Of a stretch of 64,000 nt of DNA, positions 50,801-61,304 are shown piece by piece. Where the stretch lies: the NCBI RefSeq assembly GCF_026914265.1, contig NC_069131.1:6471001-6535000 (forward strand), written 5' to 3'. The DNA is from Mya arenaria (lineage: Eukaryota > Mollusca > Bivalvia > Myida > Myidae). A model generated the notes under the pieces. It saw nothing but the letters and a program-made list of their open reading frames with translations. It did not search any database and was not told where the DNA came from. The position numbers and the translations under genes were made by a program. Positions within the stretch are counted from its first letter, which is position 1. Each line of letters opens with the position of its first letter.

Positions 50801-53800
50801 ATCAACTATGAACTATAGTAATTCAATGTGTAGCAATGGTGAAATTTAGTATAACTTTGTAAAACAACGATGAAACATAGTATTATTATGTGTAACATTG
50901 ATACAATACAGTGTGCACAATGATACAATACAGTGTGCACAATGATACAATACAGTGTACACAATGATACAATACAGTATTGCTATTTGTAACAATAATA
51001 CAATACAGTGTGCACAATGATACAATGCAGTATTGCTATGTGTAACAATAATACAACAGAGTATGCACAATGATACAATACAGTATTGCTATGTGTAACA
51101 ATGATAATACAATACAGTATTCACAATGATACAATACAGTATTGTAATGTGTAACCTTGATACAATACAGTATGCACAATGACACAATACAGTATTGCTA
51201 TGTGCAACAATGATACAATACAGTATTGATATGTGTAACAATGATACAATACAGTATTGTTATGTGTAACAATGATACAATACAGTATGCACAATGATAC
51301 AATACAGTATTGCTATGTGTAACAACGATACAATACAGTATACACAATGATACAATACATTATTGTTAAGTGTAACAATGATACAATACAGTATTGCTAT
51401 GTGTAACCTTGATACAATACAGTATGCACAATGATAAAATACAGTTTTGCTATGTGTAACAATAATACAATACAGTATTGCTATGTGTAACAATGATACA
51501 ATACAGTGTACACAATAATACCATACAGTATTGCTATGTGTAACAATGATACAATACAGTATTGCTATGTGTAACCTTGATACAATACAGTATGCACAAT
51601 GATACAATACAGTATTGCTATGTGTAACAATGATACAATACAGTATTGCTATGTGTAACCTTGATACAATACAGTATGCACAATGATACAATACAGTATT
51701 GCTATGTGTAACAATAATACAATACAGTGTGCACAATGATACAATACAGTATTGCTATGTGTAACAGTGATACAATACAGTATTGCTATGTGTAACATAG
51801 ATACAATACAGTATGCACAATGATACAATACAGTATTGCTATGTGTAACAATGATACAATACAGTATGCACAATGATACAATACAGTATTGCTGTGTGTA
51901 ACAATGATACAATACATTATGCACAATGATACAATACAGTATTGCTATGTGTAACAATAAAACAGTACAGTATGCACAATGATACAATACAGTATTGCTA
52001 TGTGTAACAATAATACAATACAGTATTGTTATGTGTTACAATGATACAATACAGTATTGCTATGTGCAACAATGATACAATACAGTATTGTTATGTGCAA
52101 CAATGATACAATACAGTATTGTTATGTGCAACAATGATACAATACAGTATTGTTATGTGCAACAATGATACAATACAGTATTGCTATGTGCAACAATGAT
52201 ACAATACAGTATTGTTATGTGCAACAATGATACAATACAGTATTGCTATGTGCAACAATGATACAATACAGTATTGCTATGTGCAACAATGATACAATAC
52301 AGTATTGAGTTATTTTTCTCTTCAGTACAACTATTTTTTGTATAGTAAACATGGGTACCAAAATAATTTGGATTTAGAGAAGGGGGAAAACGCCGCATCT
52401 TTACTTTTTTAAGTATTAAATTAGACGACTTTGACCTCGAAGTTTAAAATTATGGTAATATCGCCTCCAATATTAAACGTGGAAGGTAATATATGTAGTA
52501 GATATTGTACGAGTTTTTCTTTAAAAGTGTCCTCTTACAGGCGTACGAAGCCGTTTCGCTAGGACGAATACAATTTTTGACCAATGCGAAGCCGAGGATA
52601 AAATTGGTGTTCGTCCTAGCGAAACGGTTTCATACGTCTGTAAGAGGACACTTTTGAAAAAAATCACGAGTAACTGTATCTGACTTATACGACGATAAGT
52701 GTATTGAATATATTAGTGAGCAAATAAATGCATTAATAAATAAATAGATACAGATTTATAAATAGATAAAAAGGAATATTTTTCCGAAAGATAAAAGATT
52801 ATTATCATGGCATTTCTAAATACAATGTATCGGCTAATTTTACCAATACATGTACATGTGATTCTTCACATAGTTATTTTTAGTACATAGTTAATAGCCC
52901 GGCAGATTAAGTCAATATTAAGAAAAATCATTCAGTTTGTGATACAAGCATCAAAATTTGCATAGGTCACTTATTCGGAAAAACCCGTTAGCCATCTTTT
53001 TTTCCAAAATGGCGGCCATTTTCAAGATGGCCGCCAATCCCATTGAAAAAAATTAATACAGAAGTTGACCAAACAGTTCTATCTTAATGATTTTGGATGT
53101 GATATAAGGTTATTTCTGTATGTATAAGTTGGTCAAATCTTTTTGAAAAGCTCGAAACTGATGTGATTGATATTGACATTTTCATCAGCTTTTTGTTGTC
53201 AATTGTACTTTTATACTTCTATATATATCCTTTATACGAAAGGAGTCAAAATCTTCATTCTATTGTCCCTTTGTCTCGTTTTGGTAATATCTTCCTACAA
53301 ATCACGGGTGTTTAGCTTGTAAACAAAGATGGGACAATGTCAATACGGCGTACATATATACATACATTCAGGAAATGAAATCCCTGGGAAGCACGTACAC
53401 TATAGCAGATAAAGATAAAACTCGTAAATATCTTACAACCAGTGATATAAAACAGCTGACAAAAGATCATATCGCAGATTTTCATATTTACTTTCAAAAA
53501 TTAATGATTTTTATCTAAAAGCGTTACTAACGCTTTAATAAAAATGCATAAAACATTAAGTTTTGAAAACCTGCGATCTCATTTTTTGTTAGCAGTCTTA
53601 TATCACTGGTTTTCATTCATTTTCGCAAAAATTTGCTCGTTCCAAGAAAAGAAATAAAAAAGTTGACAAAACGTTCAATCTGTGAGTGTGCAGGTTTAAA
53701 TCCTGGTAAATGTATCTCTAATTTTCTTCGTTTTAATTTATAATCCAAATGATACACTGCATTTCTTGCCGAATTTCGCGTATTTATATTTCCATCATGC

Positions 53801-54103
53801 ATTTTCTGCATTTATTTATACAATGAGTTATACATGTGCAGAACGAAATCCTGTTTAAGTCCTTGAGATAAACTGCTGAACTGGAAACAACATGAACAGG
53901 CCCAGTGGCCAAATGGAATGCATAGCTCCTTGTTTGGAGTAACATCTCCAGTGCAAGCAATCGGAGCAATACAATGTCATGTTGTATTTTCTTAAGCAAA
54001 AAACAAAACAAAATAACAATGACTTTCATACGATTCCTTTCATATTATACAAGACTTTTTAGTACACCGTTTGAAAAAATAAAATGTATGCTGCACTCAC
54101 CAT
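44864..54103 (-). CDS. gene B: small secreted/anchored protein with six Cys-rich EGF/EB-like modules
   Basis: Coding exons in gene order: 54103-54101 (ATG only), 50777-50711, 49133-49011, 48743-48606, 48278-48141, 47852-47721, 46305-46174, 45587-45456, 44922-44864. All are GT-AG with matching phases; 924 nt gives 307 residues plus TAG. Exon 2 is a signal peptide with a Val-rich core (KYWLLAVVVVVAMSYVSVEG). Exon 3 is a six-Cys module of different spacing (C-x7-C-x5-C-x4-C-x-C-x10-C). Exons 4-8 each carry C-x5-C-x10-C-x4/6-C-x-C-x10-C with GYNDTC-type starts and a conserved Trp (G-[YFH]-S-W). Exons 7 and 8 differ at only three or so residues, a recent duplication. The last exon gives LTVSITLMLGVLLSKRIF, a hydrophobic tail. 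It is paralogous to gene A, with four more full modules. Biological role unknown. Confidence 0.85.
45571..45645. repeat. direct duplication of the exon 8 splice-acceptor region
   Basis: CAAGTATCGTTGTATTCTGA followed by ATAAAAAAGGTAAAATAC occurs twice, about 37 bp apart. Gene B exon 8 therefore has two candidate acceptors on the minus strand (at 45,588 and about 37 bp upstream). The upstream one would change the frame, so the inner one is used in the model. Confidence 0.75.
46075..46125 (-). pseudogene. truncated module exon (3' part only) in a gene B intron
   Basis: The minus strand reads AATGTGTAAAGCCAATG followed by the donor GTAAGTGG, matching the end of the module exons, but the 5' two thirds and the acceptor are missing. 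A dead duplicate of a module exon. Confidence 0.7.
46510..47545. repeat. 68-bp tandem array in a gene B intron, about 15 copies
   Basis: The unit contains AAGTATATCATAACAATCTG, AGGCCTATTGCATGAACTGG and TAACTTATCTGCAGGTTATT. From about 46,858 to 47,336 TTCGGT and TTTGGT variants alternate strictly, giving a 136-bp higher-order repeat. A single ancestral-looking unit occurs at 45,855-45,940 in the next intron. Confidence 0.95.
48335..48375 (-). pseudogene. relic of a module-exon 5' edge
   Basis: The minus strand shows TTTTACTCAG followed by GATACAATGATACTT, an acceptor and the first 15 nt of a module exon with nothing exon-like after it. It lies just upstream of the exon at 48,278. Confidence 0.55.
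49526..49795. mobile_element. TTAA-type MITE (family T1), truncated at the right
   Basis: Starts TTAGAGCTGCACTCTCACAG and follows the full copy at 9,131-9,491 for about 270 bp, then stops without the second terminus. Confidence 0.75.
50440..50665 (-). pseudogene. two relic copies of the signal-peptide exon
   Basis: Two degenerate copies of gene B exon 2 lie at about 50,450-50,515 and 50,573-50,655, downstream (in gene order) of the live copy at 50,777-50,711. The second keeps the frame for W-L-L-S-A, a Val run from a (GTG)8 expansion, then PYVSVEG and a damaged donor. An in-frame TAA precedes it and no acceptor AG is in place, so it is not usable as it stands. Confidence 0.75.
50860..52306. 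repeat. compound minisatellite, 31-bp and 22-bp units
   Basis: Units of CAATGATACAATACAGTATT plus GCTATGTGTAA alternate with a shorter CAATGATACAATACAGTATGCA form over 1.45 kb. The last 300 bp is a homogeneous run of the 31-bp type with TGCAACAATG. It lies in the gene B first intron. Confidence 0.95.
52508..52672. repeat. long hairpin / foldback element
   Basis: The arms 52,523-52,577 and 52,600-52,655 are inverted copies (AGTGTCCTCTTACAGGCGTA; CCGTTTCGCTAGGACGAATA) with only a few mismatches and a 22-nt loop. Weaker pairing extends outward to about 52,508 and 52,672. Confidence 0.9.
53437..53697. mobile_element. TTAA-type MITE (family T1), truncated at the left
   Basis: Matches the full copy at 9,131-9,491 from its internal ACCARTGATATAA to the right terminus (ATCTGTGAGTGTGCAGGTTT). 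Confidence 0.7.
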
Positions 54104-54134
54104 TTTCACAGTCACTTCAGTATACCAGACCTAA

Positions 54135-54167
54135 TTTGCATCCAATCTCCTCGAAAGACCCGAACGA
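54135..54167 (-). promoter_or_regulatory. conserved 33-bp block upstream of the gene B ATG exon
   Basis: Partner of 38,156-38,188, one mismatch. In gene B the flank completes an octamer-type ATTTGCAT (plus strand). Promoter or 5' UTR element. Confidence 0.6.
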
Positions 54168-54409
54168 AATAAAGAGGTGAGGCTTGTAAAGGAAGTTTTC
54201 AGTTTCAGCACGTGTTCGGTTTCACATCACTAGCGAATGGTACAATTTCGTTTTCAGTGTTTTGCAATAGTTGTTTGTGCCATACTAAAAGTAAAAAAAG
54301 AGACCTTATTGATTTTCTTCACTTATTATTGACGAAACGAACAATTATTGCATCTTAGTGTCGTAGTTTCGTTTCATTAATTGTGTCGTAGACCAAATGC
54401 TGGTTGTCT

Positions 54410-55210
54410 CTACATGGTGGTCGTAATTCGGGTAAAAGACGAAATGTTGCCTATGCCTACACTGTGGACGATGTACGGGTCGTTGACGAAAGGCTGCCTG
54501 TGCCTGCAACGTGGACGAAGTAATGGTCGTTGACGAAATGTTGCCTGTGTCTGCAACTTGGACGATATAAGGGTCGTTGACGAATTGTTGCTTGTGCCTG
54601 CAACGTGGACGAAGTACGGGTCGTTGACGAAATGTTGCCTGTGCCTACAACGTGGACGAGGTCCGAGTCGTTGACGAAATGTTGCCTGTGTCTGCAACGT
54701 GGACGAAGTATGGGTCGTTGACGAAATGTTGCCTGTGTCTACAACTTGGACGAAGTACGGGTCGTTGACGAAATGTTGCCTGTGTCTGCAACGTGGACGA
54801 AGTACGGGTCGTTGACGAAATGTTTCCTGTGTCTGCAACGTGGACGAAGTATGGGTCGTTGACGAAATGCTGCCTGTGCCTGCAACGTGGACGAAGTACG
54901 GGTCGTTGACGAAATGTTGCCTGTGTCTGCATGGTGGACGATATAAGGGTCGTTGACGAAATGTTGCCTGTTCCTGAACTTACAATGTAGACGGAGTACA
55001 GGTCGTAGACCAAATGTTGCATGTACGTTCATAGTGGAGGAAGTATGAGACGTAGACCAAATGTTGTCTGTGCCTAAACAGTGGAAAAAGTAAACCAAAT
55101 GTTTTTGTCTAGACAGTGGAAGAAGTAAATCAAATGTTGTCTGTACGTTCATTGTGGAATGGGACGTAGACCGAATGTTGTCTTTGTCTAGACAGTGGAA
55201 GAAAAGACCA
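54410..55210. repeat. 47-bp minisatellite upstream of gene B, about 16 copies
   Basis: The unit contains GGTCGTTGACGAAATGTTGC and CTGTGTCTGCAACGTGGACG. At its outer end copies turn into GTAGACCAAATGTTGTCTGT, the same unit as the gene A array, so both arrays are one family with the same period. It starts about 310 bp upstream of the gene B ATG exon. Confidence 0.9.
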
Positions 55211-55219
55211 AATGATGTC

Positions 55220-56540
55220 TATGCCAATAAGTTGACAATTGAAATATGGCAAATGGTAGTATACATTGTTTTTGGATATTTAGAATCAGAATTTACAGAC
55301 ATTTATTCAATACATATACATTATGATGATTATACTATAAACTGTTGACCATAATGTTCAGCGGAGTGCACGGTCATCATCTGTATCAACGTACTTGCGT
55401 ATATGCATTGAACGATGTTTCAGATCTTTGGTTGTGTCTTATGCATGCGCTATTTATTTCCTCGCATGCCTTTGGGCATTTGACGGGCATTTGTCCATAT
55501 AGCAAATAATCGATATGGTACTTTTACTGTGCGAGTTGTAATGTTTTGAAGGATTAGGTGACTAAAGAGATGATACTCACTTTGCAAACTATATGTGTTT
55601 ATGCTAAGTACACTATGCTAGTAAATTGTAAAACCTTTTATCAACATCAATTGCAATGGCCGGCGTTGGTTTCATTAGTTCACCTAAAACTTGCAACATA
55701 TGTACTTTATGAAAAAATGAGATTCATATTTGCGTCCAGGGAATATTAAACTTTGGCCCTCTTTCCATACATTTTTGTTTTCATAGTTTTGTTTATAACT
55801 GAACTGTTTACGAATATTCATGATAAACACACGGACAATATTACTGATACGCAGTATTTTAAAGAGTTAACATAAAAAATAGCGCAATACTTCAAGGCAG
55901 CTCAAATATCATCTCAATCTAAGAAATGACGAAAACTTTTTGCATTTTTCTTCCTAAAGAATTTATATTTTTGGTTTGAATATATATTTCAAAATGTATT
56001 TGTCAATGTGCATTCAGTACATAGATGAATAGATAAAAGTAAAAATAAAATATATATTTAATATTCATTCAATGCAAATCATTTTCATTACGGTACAGGT
56101 CAGATTGTATTTAATAGATACATGTTGTATTTCAATTATGGTTCTAGTCAGTGCCTTGGTAACCTTTAATCATGAAAACTTTCAGCATGTTGCCTGACAA
56201 TAAATACGAATACATTTACCCCGGTTGAAAACTTCCTCAATTACATTTTGAAACCCAAGTTACGCATAATACTAAGTTATGTCTATATCTGATATCCTAG
56301 TAGTATTTTGAACTTCCTGAATGTGGGATCGTTCCAGTCACTTGTAAACAAGTTGCGAACTAACATTCAGTGCAAGACGGTCATAACTATGCCTGAAAGT
56401 TAATGTATTTAGTGTGTTCATACCATTCACCACAATCTTGTACGCACTTACACAATATACAAATGACATCATGAAAGCTAGTATTATTTTGATATTGGAA
56501 ATGTACAGTTTTCATAAATACGCCCTGTAAGCTATGACTG
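55220..56540. other. upstream flank of gene B; no gene seen
   Basis: Colinear with block A at 41,000-42,620. Reading frames are not shared between copies, so I call no gene. Confidence 0.5.
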
Positions 56541-56569
56541 TATTTGAGATATTCTAAAACAAGTATTAC

Positions 56570-56888
56570 CACTTATGCAATTGTAACCACGCCCCCCCCC
56601 CCCCACGGTCCAGGGAATAGCGGGGACTTTGACTTTCGGTCCAGCCAAGCCTGGATAAAATATCCGCCCTGTGGGGACGAACTGCTGGTGAAATCCCCGC
56701 CAAATACCCCCGCACCCAAGGACCATAGGTAAGGCCCATTCCCCGCTAATTTTGGCGCGTAGATAAAACCACCGCATTCATCCGGCACTATGGGGCCACC
56801 TGGAAGGTATAAACACGGCCCATTTCCCCGGCTATCCCCGGAGTACACCCGGACCTTGGGGCCGTGGTTATAATTGACTGGTGCACTA
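56570..56888. mobile_element. GC-rich foldback element (family G), copy 2
   Basis: Inverted ends TATGCAATTGTAACCACG and TGCACCAGTCAATTATAACC (read inward), poly-C at 56,590-56,604, and the shared block GGAATAGCGGGGACTTTGAC. Much higher GC than its surroundings. Lies at the right edge of block B. Confidence 0.75.
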
Positions 56889-56889
56889 T

Positions 56890-57560
56890 GTCATATACCC
56901 TTCAATTTATCCACCATGTTTTAACCAGTAGAAATATTGAATAATTACATCAGCCTTTACATCAATATAAGCAGCTTGAAGGAATGAGAGAAGCGAGACA
57001 TAATAGACTAAGCTTCAAAGCTTCCGTCTCAATTTTGTTTGTGCGGGTATCACTTTTCCTTTTGTTCGTGTGCCTTTGCCATATAAAGCCTCTGTTTTTA
57101 CTCATACTCTGTACATCTATACATAACCAAACAAAGGCGTCACGCGTATCAGATGAAGTGGCAGTCTTTATCGGTCATTGATGGTGAATAACATTGTTAC
57201 TACTTGTCTAGTAATAAACATAATTAGAATAATGTATATCATTACATAAAATAAGTTTTGATTATATCATATATGATTAAATCAAAACATTAAAGTTTTA
57301 CCACCCTTGACCGATATTGCCACCCATGACCCTAAATTAAAGACCAATTACCTCAGAAATGAACTATTCTTTTTTGATCATTATTGGCTTGCGAACCACG
57401 AGATAAATAGCCAACCTGTAGCATGACATATTAGTACTTGTCTTATCATCTTTACGCAAAAATGTCTCCAAATTAAAATGATACGGCTATCAAACACAGT
57501 TTTAGTTTTATCCAGTTTTCATTGTAATGTTAGAACTGGTCCATTGTCAATGTACGTGTA
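56890..57560. other. AT-rich intergenic DNA; no gene seen
   Basis: A 65-codon plus-strand frame at 56,984-57,181 has a hydrophobic middle but no supporting signal; I do not call it. Confidence 0.4.
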
Positions 57561-57563
57561 GTA

Positions 57564-58042
57564 TTAAAGGGACTGTACGCCAGATTGGCAGCAAAAAAAA
57601 TAATTCTGTTACACATCTCAGGACAATTATTTAATAAAATATGTAACTCTTTGATATCATAATATTAAAAAAAAATACCAAAAAAAAATCGTGTCGGAGA
57701 CTGAGTTCGAACCTGTGTCGCCAAAATTGCAGTTCAGTGTTGTATCAACTGTGCTACGAAGGTTTACCCTGGAATATTTAAGCTATATACCTAACTTGGT
57801 AATATCACGTGATAGCATCGACTAGCCAATCACGCATAAGGAATGAATTCTACTAGGTAGACATACCTAGTAATCTTTTTTAATGGAAAAATACGAAAAA
57901 AATTCGAAAAATAAATTAATTGTAAACTATGTGATACTTAAGTTAAAAAGTTCCAATGCATTGTACACATCGATACCAAGTTTATGTCAATTTTCTCTCT
58001 TTTTTTTTCGCTATTTCATCATATGGAGTACAGCCCCTTTAA
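57564..58042. mobile_element. TTAA-flanked MITE with internal tRNA-like promoter (family T3)
   Basis: TTAA lies at both ends, with inverted termini AGGGACTGTACGCC and AGGGGCTGTACTCC. On the minus strand at about 57,685-57,765 a tRNA-like segment has an A-box-like TAGCACAGTTGATACAAC, a seven-base loop CTGCAAT (anticodon GCA, Cys-like) and a B box GGTTCGAACTC. It is either a SINE inserted in a MITE or a MITE that carries a Pol III promoter. Confidence 0.75.
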
Positions 58043-58539
58043 GCTTGTGAGGCAATTGCGTGCGATAAGTCAATTTATTTGTGTCCATACTTTTATTTAT
58101 TTATTTCCCTCTTCCTAGTCTGAGCTAAATTTGTATAATGTATTATATATTTTGCCATTAGTTACTCTTTCCCATAAATTGTGTATAATAAAAACTGATC
58201 TTCTCCAACAAAGATTAATTTACGCCTAAATATTTATAGATCAATACAAAGTAAACTATGGTAGCATATTACTGCCGTAAGATAGCCTGAACTGTTTCGT
58301 GTTAACCACTTAATGGTTGAGATAATTATCTAGCTATCTAGTAAATATCCGCGCTACTTTTTTGGTAAGATAAATATAATAAGACTAAAAACAGGATTGA
58401 AAGTGCCCAGAACTGCCACCTATTACCTTTTTAGCTACACAACATTAACAGGTTATCTAGTTATGGTTTGCGAATTCCACTTAGTAAGTAACATAAAAAC
58501 TGGTAAAATAAATAAGATAAACTCGATACAACTACGGAT

Positions 58540-59215
58540 TCTGAACAGTCGTACCTCGATATTACTACGGAGGCTGAACAGTCGTAACACGAATAGTACG
58601 GACTGTGAACAGTCGTAACTCGATACAACTACGGACTCCGAACAGTCGTAACTCGATAACTGCGGACTCTGAACAGTCGTACCCCGAAAAGTACGGATTC
58701 TGAACAGTCGTACCTCGATAGTACTACTGACTCTGAACAGTCGTAACTCGTTATTACTACTGACTCTGAACAGTCGTACCTCGATATTACTACTGACTCT
58801 GAACAGTCGTAACTCGATATTACTACTGACTCTGAACAGTCGTACCCCGAAAAGTACCGATTCTGAACAGTCGTAACTCGATATTACTACTGACTCTGAA
58901 CAGTCGTAACTCGATATTACTACTGACTCTGAACAGTCGTACCCCGATATTACTACTGACTCTGAACAGTCGTAACTCGATATTACTACTGATTCTGAAC
59001 AGTCGTACCTCGATATTACTACTGACTCTGAACAGTCGTAACTCGATATTACTACTGACTCTGAACAGTCGTACCCCGAAAAGTACGGATTCTGAACAGT
59101 CGTACCTCGATATTACTACTGACTCTGAACAGTCGTAACTCGATATTACTACGGATGTTGATAAGTTGTAACTCGATACAACTACGTAGGCTGAACAGTC
59201 GTAACTCGTAACTAC
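58540..59215. repeat. 33-bp minisatellite, about 20 copies
   Basis: The unit contains GAACAGTCGTAACTCGATAT and TACTACTGACTCT. A 31-bp variant with CCCCGAAAAGTACGG appears at intervals (58,680, 58,850, 59,075). Because 33 is a multiple of three, the minus strand has open frames with an 11-residue repeat; these are not taken as a gene. Confidence 0.95.
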
Positions 59216-60218
59216 GAAGTGTGTACCTTTTGAACACGATTTCTTGATTTTTGCGATAAACCGCCAATCAACCAATAATATGGTAAAGTGCGTTCCATGT
59301 CTTGTAATGCTTATGCAAAACGGTCTACAAACGTAAACGATATGGCTATTTCTTTTACATCAAGGAAGTCACAGTTTTAGCTGTGTCCAGTTGTTTAAGT
59401 AATATGAAAACAGGCACATGCTGAATATAAATATTTTGTGCTTCAATCTTGCAATGTTTTCGTACCTCGTTTGTGATATATAATTTCATTTTCCCCAAAC
59501 ACTGTCCCTATAATGGTAACAGTTAGAAGCGGAGTGATCTGTTCTAGGTGGTCATATGTATGCGCATAGAAGCTTTATATGGGCTTATTATCTCTAGCAA
59601 CATGTGTACCTAGCCTCATGTGAATATCTTGATCGGTATTTTAGTTATAGCCAAAAATAAAGGTAATTTTCAGAACGAGGCTCTCACATTGCCAATGCCA
59701 CGATTGTTTTCTTCGAAAATGGACGGGCATCTACCAGTTGCCACAGCAATTATTGCAACATGTCGAGGTCATTTGGCGGAGGTTTATTTATCCATTAATC
59801 CATTGGATAATTTAAACATGTGCTTATATTTATTTACAAAATTTAATCCTTTTACTGATCAACTGAATGTTTGATTGACAACTGGCAAATTTCTACTAAA
59901 ATGGTTGTGTGTGTTTTTTGTGTAGTTGTTACATGTGGTTATAATTTACTTTTCTTTGGGTGTCATTGAACTTTAAAACGTATGTATCTATAAATGAATT
60001 CACCACGTATTCCGCATTCATTTGGTACATGCAATACACATGCACAATTGATTTTAACTTTTATCAACGTTAAGATTATAATATATTAATATATAATACG
60101 CATTTGATACCTTGTCTTCCGTCATTTATCTTGTGAATAGAAGATGAAAAAATCTTTTTTTTGGTAATTTTATATGCATACCTCTTTTTATCGTTTACTG
60201 TTACTCCTGTTTGCTATC
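59216..60218. other. intergenic DNA; no gene seen
   Basis: Only short unsupported frames, such as 84 codons at 59,620-59,874 on the plus strand. Confidence 0.4.
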
Positions 60219-60591
60219 TTAAAGTGACACTCGTATTTAAAATTAATACATACACATGTCTAACAAAAATAAATGTTGAGTGATAAACCTTTAACTACCA
60301 ACTTAATAATGAATTTATGGAAAATATTAATTACTGATAACAAGATTGTTACTGTGTATTTTATAGCTTGAAACGCACAAATAGTAAATGATTGGTGAGT
60401 CCTAAGAGATCAACTTTTGTCTCATAAGGTAGAAAACCCATGTTTTTGCACCTAAGTTTCTTTCAAATTAAACACAGTATTCTTTATAAAAACCACTGTT
60501 ATACACTGATATTTATTAATCATTTTGGGTAAATTAAAACAATTGTATTAATTGTGGTATATCTTGTTTGGGAGTAAGAGTGCAACTTTAA
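60219..60591. mobile_element. TTAA-flanked MITE (family T2), copy 2
   Basis: Colinear with 35,284-35,654, with TTAAAGTGACACTC at the left, GAGTGCAACTTTAA at the right and TTAA at both ends. Confidence 0.8.
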
Positions 60592-61300
60592 CATAATTAT
60601 TTACATAATTACCCATTATTTGAAGGCTATATGACTATGGAGGCTGAATGAGACATTGACAGTTAAATGCCACTTTATATTAAAATATTTGGAGGGATCA
60701 TTGCAAAATGTCATAATGTGCCTGTTTTATTGCAAAATTTCATTAAGAGAAAATCGGCCAATGACATCCAATTTTGGGTTGATTGATTTCACGAGTGTGA
60801 ATGCCGTTGGTTTTATTTGGCTTTTCAACACACTTGTTAAATAAAACAATATTGAAAACATAAAATGGAAATTCGCATCTCCACTTAACGATTCCATAGT
60901 AGCTCAATTTGAAATTAAAGGGGGATTTTTTTTTTCATATCAAACAATTGTAAATCAATATAACCCACATACAATATAGAATGTTCTCTTGAAACCAAAT
61001 ATTACACACCATAGCGTTAGTAATACAAGAACACTGCAGAGAAAAGCCCAGTAACTAATTACAACACATTGAGCGATGACCCTGTTTTAAAGTACAAGGT
61101 CAAAGCCAAACATACACTTAACGAGCGATACATAACTTACACAAAAGCACAGGCAACATACACATCAACACAGACAATACTAAGTATGATAAAAACTACA
61201 AAAACAAGCCCAATTAAAACCAACATTTTTTTAGCATTTATAACCTAGGCATGAAACAGATATATGGCATCAGCTGTAGAATGATAACCACGAATACCAA
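60592..61300. other. intergenic DNA; no gene seen
   Basis: AT-rich, with no structured repeat found and only unsupported short frames. Confidence 0.4.
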
Positions 61301-61304
61301 CACT

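Larger units (their letters stand above)
43300..56540. repeat. segmental duplication, block B (contains gene B)
   Basis: Partner of block A, in direct orientation, with the same order of 3' flank, last exon, module exons, signal-peptide exon, ATG exon, 47-bp-type minisatellite and upstream flank. Divergence is high enough in non-coding parts that the duplication is not recent. Confidence 0.85.

Noticed and set aside
50846-51987. Minus-strand open frames reading CIVSLLHIAILYCIIV repeats
   Set aside because: Translations of the 31/22-bp minisatellite in an intron. The hydrophobic look is due to AT-rich repeats, not a membrane protein.
52995-53032. GGCGGCCATTTTCAAGATGGCCGCC as a YY1-type promoter site
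   Set aside because: A good motif match, but there is no nearby start site; it lies deep in the gene B first intron and may be chance.
54410-55152. Minus-strand frames with RQRPVLRPRCRHRQHFVND repeats
   Set aside because: Translations of the gene B 47-bp minisatellite, in several frames.
56984-57181. 65-codon plus-strand frame with a hydrophobic middle
   Set aside because: Short, no Kozak, splice or paralogue support; block B ends before it.
58823-59275. 150-codon minus-strand frame with an 11-residue repeat (VSSNIELRLFR)
   Set aside because: The 33-bp unit is a multiple of three, so an open frame is expected. No start, splice or flanking signals.
59620-59874. 84-codon plus-strand frame
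   Set aside because: No recognisable motif, no coding-like composition change and no neighbouring exon signals.
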